Shown piece after piece: positions 7,938 through 15,011 of a stretch of DNA of 17,752 nucleotides. The position numbers and the translations under genes are program-made. The DNA comes from Verrucomicrobiota bacterium (GTDB taxonomy: Bacteria > Verrucomicrobiota > Verrucomicrobiia > Limisphaerales > JACRJZ01): contig JAKLEJ010000019.1 in the NCBI GenBank assembly GCA_022711695.1, positions 1-17,752 on the forward strand, in the 5' to 3' direction. Each line of letters starts with the position of its first letter. The first letter of the stretch is position 1. The notes under the pieces were generated by a model. That model did no database searches and was not told the DNA's origin. It was given only the letters and a program-made list of their open reading frames with translations.

Positions 7938-9743
7938 TTATGTCGCCCAAAGCCGCCGGATGATCTTCAGGAGCGCCAGGCTGCTGACGACAAAGACCGC
8001 GAGCAGCAGCGCCGCCTGGGGCAGACGCCCGTAAAGGAAGTTGCCGACGGTGAACAGCGACGACCAGATGACCGCGCAGCCCGCGGTCCAGCCCAGCAGC
8101 GCCAGCGGGATGTTCTCACGCGGTCCCGCGGGCGTCGTCTCCTCGCCGGCTTCGCGGCGGATGGGCGCCCAGCCGGGGCCGAACGGGCGGGTTTTGCGAT
8201 AAAAGCTCACCAGCGTCTGGCGGTCGGTCTGGGGCCCGAGCAGGGCGGTGAGAAGCCAGCAGACGGTGGTGACAGCCACTGTGATCAGGAGGGCGTAGTG
8301 AGTGCCGAGGTCCACGTGCGCCTGCTTTTTCAGCACCAGCAGCAGCACGGAGACGCCAAACGAGCTGACCATGGCCACCACTTCGCACCAGGCGGTGATC
8401 CGCCACCAAAACCAGCGCAGCAGGTAGAGCAGCCCCGTGCCGGCTCCCACCTGCAGGATGATGTCGAAGGTGTCCTTGGCCGTGTCCATCAGATAGACCA
8501 TCCCGGACGAGCAGACAAACAGCCCGAGGGTGGTGAGGCGGCCCGCCAGGACGTAGTGTTTCTCGGCGGCGTCCCGGCGCACGAAGCGCCGGTAGAAATC
8601 GTGCACCAGGTAGGACGAGCCCCAGTTGAGATGGGTGAGGATGGTCGAGGAGTTTGCCGCGATCAGCCCGCCGACCATCAAGCCAATGAAGCCCACCGGC
8701 AGGAACTTGAGCATGGCCGGGTAGGCGATGTCGTGCCCGAGCAGCTTGGGATCGAGATTGGGGAAGGCGGCCTGGATGTCCGAGAGCTGCGGGTAAACGA
8801 TCAGCGAGCAAAGCCCCACCAATATCCACGGCCAGGGGCGGAGCACATAATGCGCCACGTTGAAGAAGAGCACCGCCCCCAGCGAGTCCTTCTCGGATTT
8901 GGAGGCCAGCATGCGCTGGGCGATGTAGCTGCCGCCGCCGGGCTCGGCCCCGGGATACCAGGTGGCCCACCACTGCACCGCCAGCGGCATGACGAACACC
9001 GCCACCGCCATCTCCCAGTTGCTGGTGAAGTCCGGGAGAATGTTCAGGTAGTTCAACAGGGTCTTGCCGTCGGGCGCCAGCATGGGCTGGGACAGTTTCT
9101 CGACCATCACGCCCAGGCCGCCCACGTGCTGGACCGCGAACCAGGCCGCCGCGATCACCGCCGTCATCTTCAGGAAGAACTGGATCATGTCGATCACCAG
9201 CACGCCCCATAGCCCCGAGTGGGCGGCAAACACCACGTTCAGCAGGCCGCACAGCAGCAGGGTCTGCCAGCGCGGCAGGCCAAAGAGCACGTTGGCGATC
9301 TTGCAGGCCGCCAGGTTCACCGACGCCATGATCACGCAGTTGAAAAAGAAGCCGAGATAGACCGACCGGAAGCCCCGCACCACGCCCGCGGCTTTTCCCG
9401 AGTAGCGAATCTCGTAGAACTCGAGATCGGTCATGACCTCGGAGCGGCGCCACAGCCGGGCGTAGAAGAACACCGTGGCCACGCCCGTCAGCACGAAAGC
9501 CCACCAGCACCAGTTGCCGGCCACGCCCTGCCGGCGGACGATGTCCGTGACCAGGTTGGGCGTATCGCTGCTGAACGTGGTCGCCACCATCGAGAGCCCC
9601 GCCAACCACCAGGGCACCGACCGGCCCGAGGCGAAGAACTCGGTCGTGCTCTTCCCGGCGCGTTTCCCAAAGAAGAGCGCCGGCACAAAACATAGCAGCA
9701 GCGAGGCCAGGACGATCAGCCAGTCCACCAGTTGGAGTTTCAT
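7938..9743 (-). CDS. Sodium:solute symporter (SSS/SSF family)
   Basis: A 601-residue inner-membrane transporter with about 13-15 hydrophobic helices that should couple sodium entry to uptake of a small organic solute. Family markers: TTEFFASGRSVPWWLAGLSM (33-52) leading into helix two with VATTFSSDTPNLVTD (53-67); VQWWATWYPGAEPGGGSYIA (256-275), a segment typical of the sugar-like branch; and GGLIAANSSTILTHLNWGSS (358-377) followed by YLVHDFYRRFVRRDAAEKHY (378-397), the cytoplasmic end of the sodium-binding helix. The substrate is not decided by sequence. Given the glycosidases around it, a sugar or sugar derivative is a reasonable guess. The ATG at 9743 has no Shine-Dalgarno, but it puts helix one directly at the N-terminus as expected. 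The Smr gene follows closely. Confidence 0.94.
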   Translation of the reverse strand: MKLQLVDWLIVLASLLLCFVPALFFGKRAGKSTTEFFASGRSVPWWLAGLSMVATTFSSDTPNLVTDIVRRQGVAGNWCWWAFVLTGVATVFFYARLWRRSEVMTDLEFYEIRYSGKAAGVVRGFRSVYLGFFFNCVIMASVNLAACKIANVLFGLPRWQTLLLCGLLNVVFAAHSGLWGVLVIDMIQFFLKMTAVIAAAWFAVQHVGGLGVMVEKLSQPMLAPDGKTLLNYLNILPDFTSNWEMAVAVFVMPLAVQWWATWYPGAEPGGGSYIAQRMLASKSEKDSLGAVLFFNVAHYVLRPWPWILVGLCSLIVYPQLSDIQAAFPNLDPKLLGHDIAYPAMLKFLPVGFIGLMVGGLIAANSSTILTHLNWGSSYLVHDFYRRFVRRDAAEKHYVLAGRLTTLGLFVCSSGMVYLMDTAKDTFDIILQVGAGTGLLYLLRWFWWRITAWCEVVAMVSSFGVSVLLLVLKKQAHVDLGTHYALLITVAVTTVCWLLTALLGPQTDRQTLVSFYRKTRPFGPGWAPIRREAGEETTPAGPRENIPLALLGWTAGCAVIWSSLFTVGNFLYGRLPQAALLLAVFVVSSLALLKIIRRLWAT

Positions 9744-9881
9744 GCGCCCGAGGGAATATCATGCCCGGCGGCGCTCCGCAACCCGCGTGAATCCGCGTCG
9801 AATGGCTCCGGGGTTATGCAGCGAAAGCCCTTGCCGAACGCGCAGCCGGTTGCCGGCGCAGGGGAGGCGTGGATTCACATG

Positions 9882-9900
9882 TTCCGGCCTCCGGCCGGAA
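9882..9900. repeat. Perfect short inverted repeat
   Basis: TTCCGGCC (9882-9889) and GGCCGGAA (9893-9900) form an eight-base-pair stem with a TCC loop. It is about 180 bases beyond the stop of the PQQ-type gene and about 140 bases upstream of the symporter. No T-run follows. It could be a weak terminator or a repeat-family hairpin. Confidence 0.4.
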
Positions 9901-10021
9901 TGCCACATACAGAAGCTTGAATGGCACGCAAGCTGACGAGCCTTGTCATTGCAGACGAAGGCGAGCAGGACGATTGCCGGGGCGAGGATCCGGGTTCCGC
10001 CTCAATTCGTGCCGCCCGCCG

Positions 10022-10052
10022 CTGGGAGGGCGAGCGTCCTCGCGAGCCCTGA
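10022..10052 (+). repeat. WEGERPREP-type interspersed repeat
   Basis: CTGGGAGGGCGAGCGTCCTC at 10022-10041, continuing GCGAGCCCTGA, reads W-E-G-E-R-P-R-E-P in one frame. I recognise WEGEAPAEP/WEGERPREP-coding intergenic repeats as common at the spurious C-termini of hypothetical proteins in Verrucomicrobiota and Planctomycetota. It contains a small hairpin (GCGAG, loop CGTC, CTCGC). Only one copy lies in the window. Confidence 0.5.
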
Positions 10053-10082
10053 CTCGACTGGGCCGCCGGAGTTCGAGCAGCT

Positions 10083-11351
10083 CTATTGCCCGCCGCCGCC
10101 CCCCGGGGCGCGGATGTCGTAGGCGAAGAGTTCGTCGAGCTGCCGCAGGTAGAGGCGTCCGCCGCAAACGACCGGATGGGTGAGCGTGACGTCCTTGTCC
10201 TGGCGCGGCATCGGGAACCGGCTGATCACTGTGGCCGCCTCGGGGGTGGCCTTGACCAACAGCATTTCCCCGTCGTTGTCCAGGCAGTAAAGCAGGCCCT
10301 CCGCGTGGGTGAGGGAGACCTTGCCGAGTTCCTTGGCCTGGTAGCGCACCTTGCCGGTGGCCAATTCCACGCAGTGAAGCCCTTTATTGTACATGCGGCA
10401 GCCGCTGCCGTAGAGCAAGCCGTCCAGCAGGACCACGCCGCCGTGGCAGTTGTCCAGCCGCGTGCCGTGCCAGAGCTGGCGCACCTGGCGGTGGTCCGGG
10501 CTGATCTCGACGACGCGCGCGCCCGCTTTGTGCCCGCTGGAAACGAAGACCCGGCCCTGGTCGTAAATGGGCGAGGTGACGTTCTGGTCGCAAAAGCTCT
10601 CGTGGGGGTGGCTCCAGAGCAGGCGGCCGGTCTGAAGATCCACTCCCAGGAAGGTGTTTCGGGCCAGGGTGATGAACTGCCGCACGCCGCCGTGCACCGC
10701 GACGATCGGCGAGGAATAGGCGCAGCGGTCGGCGATCTCCGTGTTTGCCCAGAGGGTGCGCCCGGTCTTTTTATCCAGGGCCACCACCCGGCCCCGGACG
10801 CCGCCCGGCATGCACAGCACCTTGTCCCCGTCCACCAGCAGGTTTTCCGTGTAGCCCCAGATCCCAAGCGTGGCTTCGAACCGCTCGCGAATATCGACGC
10901 TCCAGACCCGCCGGCCCGTGGCCGCCTCCAGCGCCGTCAGGCTCCCGTGCGGCCCCAGGTGATACAGCAGCCCGTCGTCGTAGGTCGGCGTGGTCCGGGC
11001 TCCCGCTTGCGCCCCTTTCCACGCCTTGCCGTTGGCCGCTTTCCATTTCAGCCGGCCTTGCAGGTCCAGCGCCAGCACCATCTCGTCGTTCCCAAAATCC
11101 CCCGAAAAGTAGAGCAACCCCTCAGCCACCGACACCGCCGAATAGCCTTTGCCGCACTCGGCGAACCTCCAGAGCAGCCTCGGGCCTTCCTTCGGCCATT
11201 CTTTGAGGAGCCCCGTTTCCCGGGACAGGTTGTCGCGCAACGGGCCGTGGAAGGCTGGCCAGGAAGCGCTTTCGGCGGACGCGGCTGCCGCTCGCGCCGC
11301 CAGGGCCAGCCCCAGCATCAGGACCGTCAGGAATCGGCAGTGCTTCATCAT
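10083..11351 (-). CDS. Secreted PQQ-type beta-propeller protein
   Basis: A 422-residue exported protein. The signal peptide covers about residues 1-26 (hydrophobic FLTVLMLGLALAARAAAASA). After WPAFHGPLRDNLSRETGLLK (31-50) come the repeats of a BamB/quinoprotein-like propeller: VLALDLQGRLKWKA (92-105), LTALEAATGRRVWSVD (138-153), VVALDKKTGRTLWANT (189-204), then LGVDLQTGRLLWSH and LHCVELATGKVRYQA further on. The recurring A-x-D/E-x-x-TG-R-x-x-W pattern is the blade motif. No dehydrogenase catalytic region or haem c motif (CxxCH) is present, so it is probably a structural or binding propeller, not a PQQ enzyme. Length fits the 400-450 of the stand-alone group. I chose the tandem ATG at 11351 because it opens the signal peptide; the frame is open further upstream. 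It is divergent from the GH28-like gene, with 97 bases between. Confidence 0.9.
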   Translation of the reverse strand: MMKHCRFLTVLMLGLALAARAAAASAESASWPAFHGPLRDNLSRETGLLKEWPKEGPRLLWRFAECGKGYSAVSVAEGLLYFSGDFGNDEMVLALDLQGRLKWKAANGKAWKGAQAGARTTPTYDDGLLYHLGPHGSLTALEAATGRRVWSVDIRERFEATLGIWGYTENLLVDGDKVLCMPGGVRGRVVALDKKTGRTLWANTEIADRCAYSSPIVAVHGGVRQFITLARNTFLGVDLQTGRLLWSHPHESFCDQNVTSPIYDQGRVFVSSGHKAGARVVEISPDHRQVRQLWHGTRLDNCHGGVVLLDGLLYGSGCRMYNKGLHCVELATGKVRYQAKELGKVSLTHAEGLLYCLDNDGEMLLVKATPEAATVISRFPMPRQDKDVTLTHPVVCGGRLYLRQLDELFAYDIRAPGGGGGQ

Positions 11352-11433
11352 CGTTGTCTGCCACAATGGCGGGGAGGTGCGCCGTTGGACAGAAAAAACC
11401 GACGCGGCGCCGCCCTTCCTTGAAATAAAGGCG

Positions 11434-11445
11434 CGAACACGTTCG
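11434..11445. promoter_or_regulatory. Operator-like dyad between divergent genes
   Basis: CGAAC (11434-11438) and GTTCG (11441-11445) form a dyad separated by AC, three bases before the ATG of the GH28-like gene and in the 97-base divergent gap. It could be a repressor site or a chance event. No -10/-35 pair could be assigned. Confidence 0.2.
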
Positions 11446-11448
11446 TCT

Positions 11449-13215
11449 ATGCCGGATATGACACGCTCCCCTGGCAGGTCGCGCGGAGGGCTGGCCGGAT
11501 TTTGGCCGGACGCCGGGGCGTCGCGGCCGGTCTGGCGCAGGGCCGGTCGGCTGGCCCTGGCCTTGGCCGGGGCGGCCCTGCTGGCCGGCGTGGCTGCGGC
11601 CCCGGCGGCGGTCTTCAGCGTTCGCGACCACGGCGCGAGCGGGGATGGGCAGACGCTGGACACTGCGGCCATCGACCGGGCCATCGAAGCCTGCGCGGCC
11701 GCGGGCGGCGGCCAGGTGCGTTTTCCCCCCGGACGCTATCTCTCCGGCACGGTGCGGTTGCGCAGCCATGTGACGCTCCACCTGGAGGAAGGCGCCACCT
11801 TGCTGGGGACCACCAACCTGGACCTTTACCAGACCTTCAGCGCCACCAACGCGCTCCCGCGGCTGCGCGTCTCGCGCTGGCATCGCGGACTGGTCATGGC
11901 CGAGAACGCCGAGGACATCGCCATCGTCGGGCGCGGCGCGATCGACGGACAGCACGTCTTCGATCCCCGCGGCGAGGAGCGCATGCGCGGACCGCACACC
12001 CTCCTGCTCGGGCACTGCCGCAATTTCCGGCTCCAGGACGTGCTCCTGACCAACTCGGCCAACTACGCCCTCCTGTTCTTCTTCACCGACCAGGTCGAAG
12101 TGCGCAACGCCACCTTTGCCGGGGGATGGGACGGCGTCCATTTCCGGGGTTCGATCGAGCGGTTCTGCAACGACGTCCGGATCGTCGATTCCCGGTTCTA
12201 CACCGGGGACGATGCCATCGCCGGCAGCTACTGGCGCGACGTGACGATCTCGAACTGCGTCATCAACTCCTCGTGCAACGGCGTGCGGCTCATCGGGCCG
12301 GCGGTTCATTCGGCCATCGCGCATTGCGACTTCTTCGGTCCGGGCCTGCACGAGCACCGCACCTCGCGCGCCCAGCGCCGCACCAACATGCTGGCGGGCA
12401 TCTGCCTGCAGCCGGGGGCCTGGGAACCCATGGAGGGCCCCCTGGACGATTTTCGCATTTCCGACGTCACCATGAGGAATGTGGCCGCGCCCTTCCACAT
12501 TGCCTTGCGCCAGGGCAACACCGCTGGGCGCATCCTCATCGAGCGTGTCAACGCCACCGGCGCCTACCGCGCCCCCTGCTCGGTGGAAAGCTGGGGCGAT
12601 TCCTCCTTCAGCAATGTCGTCTTCCGCGACGCCACCTTCGAGTTCACCGGGGGCGGCGCGCCTGAACCCCGGCCCGCCGCGGTTCGCCCGCCCGGCGTGG
12701 ACGCCCGCCCGCTCCCTGCCTGGGGCTTTTACGCCCGGCGTGTCCAGCGCCTGGTCTTCGACAACGTTCGCCTGCGCTTCGAAAAGACCGATCTCCGGCC
12801 TGCGGTCATCTGCGATGGGGTCGAGGCCGTCGAGTTCAACGACTTCAGCTTCCCGCAGCCTGCGGAGTCGCCGGCCCTGATGATTCTGGACGGGGCAGGG
12901 GAGGTCCGCGCCCGCGGCGGTGAGGTCTCCTTGACGACGGCGACAGGCGCCGGACTGACGGCGCTCGCGGAAGACGGCGCCAACCGCCTGCGGGCGGGCC
13001 GGCCGTTTTCGGTTCGGGTCTCGCTGCCTGCGGGGCCCCGGCAGGGTCTGGCGCAGGTGGAACTGGAGGCGGCGGGCCGCCAGCACTCGCGTTGGGTCTG
13101 GCTGCGTGCCGGTCAGAAGAGCGAAGTGACCTTCCACGGCCTGGTCGCGCCGACAGCCGGCCCTCTGGAACTGCGCTGCGGCGCCATCAAGGACAGCGTC
13201 AATGTCGAACCCTAG
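11449..13215 (+). CDS. Secreted GH28-like right-handed beta-helix protein
   Basis: A 588-residue exported protein. The signal or anchor segment covers about 30-54 (RRAGRLALALAGAALLAGVA), with a long charged n-region. The mature part opens with FSVRDHGASGDGQTLDTAAI (56-75) and GGGQVRFPPGRYLSGTVRLR (86-105), the standard entry of pectate-lyase-superfamily/polygalacturonase helices. It continues through repeated turns: GGWDGVHFRG (225-234), FYTGDDAIAGS (250-260), INSSCNGVRLIGP (272-284) and later IALRQGNTAGRILIERVNAT (351-370). The Asp-Asp pair of GH28 (254-255) is kept. The third motif, which carries a Gly-His-Gly in active polygalacturonases, reads Cys-Asn-Gly, and no Arg-Ile-Lys motif is seen. 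Residues about 495-588 form a separate sandwich-like tail. The true substrate and activity are open. I chose the ATG at 11449; a second in-frame ATG is at 11458. Confidence 0.87.
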   Translation: MPDMTRSPGRSRGGLAGFWPDAGASRPVWRRAGRLALALAGAALLAGVAAAPAAVFSVRDHGASGDGQTLDTAAIDRAIEACAAAGGGQVRFPPGRYLSGTVRLRSHVTLHLEEGATLLGTTNLDLYQTFSATNALPRLRVSRWHRGLVMAENAEDIAIVGRGAIDGQHVFDPRGEERMRGPHTLLLGHCRNFRLQDVLLTNSANYALLFFFTDQVEVRNATFAGGWDGVHFRGSIERFCNDVRIVDSRFYTGDDAIAGSYWRDVTISNCVINSSCNGVRLIGPAVHSAIAHCDFFGPGLHEHRTSRAQRRTNMLAGICLQPGAWEPMEGPLDDFRISDVTMRNVAAPFHIALRQGNTAGRILIERVNATGAYRAPCSVESWGDSSFSNVVFRDATFEFTGGGAPEPRPAAVRPPGVDARPLPAWGFYARRVQRLVFDNVRLRFEKTDLRPAVICDGVEAVEFNDFSFPQPAESPALMILDGAGEVRARGGEVSLTTATGAGLTALAEDGANRLRAGRPFSVRVSLPAGPRQGLAQVELEAAGRQHSRWVWLRAGQKSEVTFHGLVAPTAGPLELRCGAIKDSVNVEP

Positions 13216-13248
13216 CCGCCAATTCCCCGTGAGCCACCCAAAGCGAAC

Positions 13249-13266
13249 CGCGCCAGGAATGGCGCG
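13249..13266 (+). terminator. Hairpin with GNRA loop between GH28-like and ThuA genes
   Basis: CGCGCCA (13249-13255) pairs with TGGCGCG (13260-13266), seven perfect base pairs closed by a GGAA loop that fits the stable GNRA class. It starts 33 bases after the GH28-like stop. CCAGCGTTTTGG follows, giving a weak T-tract. It may end or attenuate transcription before the ThuA gene at 13306. Confidence 0.4.
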
Positions 13267-13305
13267 CCAGCGTTTTGGAGTGCGGAGGCGCCAACCAATC
13301 CACCC

Positions 13306-14988
13306 ATGAACTTCATCATTCCCCCAATTCGCCGACGCAGCTTCCTGCGTCAGGCGGCGCTGGCCGCCGCGCTGGCGCCGCAGGCTTTCCTGCTCCGTCA
13401 AGCCCGGGCGCAGAGCGGCGCTGCGGACGAGGACAAGAAGATCGAAGCGGCCCTTCCGGCGCGCGCCCCGGCGGCTCCGAAGCGGTCCCGCCGGCTGTTG
13501 ATCTTCACGCTGAACGTGAACTACGGCGGCCATCCCTCCATCCTGACCGCCAATCGCGCGTTCACCCTCATGGGGAAGAAGACCGGCGCCTTCGAGACCG
13601 TCGTCAGCCGCGACCCGGCGGTGTTCGAGCGCTCGAGTCTGGCCGGGTTCGACGCCGTGTTTTTCAATAACACCGTCGGCAACTGTTTCGAGGACGCTCT
13701 CCTCCGCGAGAACCTGGCCGAGTTCGTCCACGCCGGCGGCGGGCTGCTGGGAGTTCACGGAACTTCCGTGGCCTTCACGCGGTGGCCCGGGGCCGTCGAG
13801 GATTGGCCCGAGTTCGGCCTCATGCTGGGCGCGCGCGGCGCCAACCATCGCGACAGCCGCGAGCAGGTCGTGCTCAAGGCCGAGGATCCCGATCACCCCC
13901 TCCTCCGGGCCTTCGGGGGAAAGGACTTCGACTACCGCGACGAGTTCTTCCGATTCGGCGATCCCTACTCTCGTCGGCGCGTGCGCGTCCTGCTCAGCAT
14001 CGACAACGCCAAAACCGACGCCACCCAGGGCGGCGCCGCCCGCGGGGCCGTCTTCCGCAAGGACAACGACTACGCGCTCGCCTGGGTGCGGCAGTACGGC
14101 CGCGGCCGCGTGTTCTACTCGACCATCGCCCACAATCCCGACGTGTTCTGGGATCCCCGGATGCTCGAGTTCTACCTTGCTGCCGTTCAGTTCGCCCTGG
14201 GCGACCTGGCGGCGCCCACTCTGCCGAGCGCCTTTCTGACGCCGGCCGCGCGGGCGCAGGAACGACTGGGCTGGCGGCTGGCCCTTGACCCCGCGCCTTT
14301 GGCGGCGCCGACTCTCTTCGAGGCCATCGACCAGGCTTCCCGCGAGGGCGTCCGCCACCTCTGCGCCTCGAGCCGCCAACCGCTCGGCCCGACCTTGCCG
14401 CAAAGATTCGAGCCCGGGCTGAGCGCGGAGGACCGGCGACAGGTGCGCCTCAAGCTCGAAGGCGCCGCGCTCCGACTGGCGGTCTGGCAGATCGAGACGC
14501 CGCCCTCCGACGAGGCCGGTTGGCAGAGCCAGTTCGAGTTCGCCAGGCGCATGGGTGTCGAGACCATTCTGGCGCGTCCGCCGCGGGCGGCGCTCGGCAT
14601 GCTTGATGAGCTTTGCCAGCGACATGAAGTGAACCTGGCGCTCGGCGGCGCCGAAGGCGCCGGCGCCGCCTCCAGCCTCGAGGAGACCCTCGCGAGCCTC
14701 CAGGGCCGCAGCCCGCGAATTGTCGCCTGCCTCGATTTGGGGGCGCTGTCCGCTGCTGGGGTCAAGCCAGCCCAGGCGCTGGCCCGGCTGCGCGACCGGG
14801 CGCTCCTGCTGCGCTTGGCTGGAGACGACTCCACCTGCAAGGAAGCGCTCTCCGAAGCCCATCGGATCGGGATCAAGCCCCTGACGTTCATCCTCCCACA
14901 ACCGGCCGGGGCGGCGGATTCCTCCGCGCAGACGACCCGCCGGATCCAACACTTCGACCAAACCACCCTGGCTTTGGCAGCGCTTTAG
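13306..14988 (+). CDS. Tat-exported ThuA-domain protein with isomerase-like C-terminal domain
   Basis: A 560-residue exported protein. RRRSFLRQAALAAALAPQAF (9-28) is a twin-arginine signal. Residues about 62-298 are a ThuA-type glutamine-amidotransferase-like fold: RLLIFTLNVNYGGHPSIL (63-80), AEFVHAGGGLLGVHGTSVAF (138-157), GANHRDSREQVVL (178-190), HPLLRAFGGKDFDYRDEFFR (197-216) and VRQYGRGRVFYSTIAHNPDV (261-280). ThuA proteins have been linked to trehalose or other disaccharide use. Residues about 330-530 resemble a sugar-phosphate isomerase/epimerase TIM barrel (SDEAGWQSQFEFARRMGVET, 401-420). Yet the places that normally bear metal-binding residues read LALGGAE (444-450), LDLGALS (476-482) and LLLRLAGDD (500-508), all without His, so this half may be inactive. 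The Gfo/Idh/MocA gene follows after 23 bases, so the two are probably cotranscribed. Confidence 0.9.
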   Translation: MNFIIPPIRRRSFLRQAALAAALAPQAFLLRQARAQSGAADEDKKIEAALPARAPAAPKRSRRLLIFTLNVNYGGHPSILTANRAFTLMGKKTGAFETVVSRDPAVFERSSLAGFDAVFFNNTVGNCFEDALLRENLAEFVHAGGGLLGVHGTSVAFTRWPGAVEDWPEFGLMLGARGANHRDSREQVVLKAEDPDHPLLRAFGGKDFDYRDEFFRFGDPYSRRRVRVLLSIDNAKTDATQGGAARGAVFRKDNDYALAWVRQYGRGRVFYSTIAHNPDVFWDPRMLEFYLAAVQFALGDLAAPTLPSAFLTPAARAQERLGWRLALDPAPLAAPTLFEAIDQASREGVRHLCASSRQPLGPTLPQRFEPGLSAEDRRQVRLKLEGAALRLAVWQIETPPSDEAGWQSQFEFARRMGVETILARPPRAALGMLDELCQRHEVNLALGGAEGAGAASSLEETLASLQGRSPRIVACLDLGALSAAGVKPAQALARLRDRALLLRLAGDDSTCKEALSEAHRIGIKPLTFILPQPAGAADSSAQTTRRIQHFDQTTLALAAL

Positions 14989-15011
14989 ATGCCGACCTTA
15001 CCGAACCATCC

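Larger units (their letters stand above)
9744..10082. other. 339-base intergenic region with hairpin and repeat
   Basis: The region lies between the symporter start and the end of the PQQ-type gene, both on the minus strand, so it should contain the symporter promoter. I could not recognise promoter boxes. It holds a perfect hairpin at 9882-9900 and a WEGERPREP-coding repeat near 10022-10052. A 43-codon plus-strand frame at 9921-10052 ends in that repeat and is not called a gene. Confidence 0.5.

Noticed and set aside
9921..10052. 43-codon plus-strand frame ending in WEGERPREP
   Set aside because: The end comes from an intergenic repeat, the start has no ribosome binding site, and the rest matches nothing I know.
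11122..14961. Very long minus-strand open frame (over 1,200 codons) opposite the GH28-like and ThuA genes
   Set aside because: It is low-complexity, rich in Gly/Ala/Arg/Gln and without domains. The plus strand holds clear families here. Long antisense frames are expected in GC-rich coding DNA.
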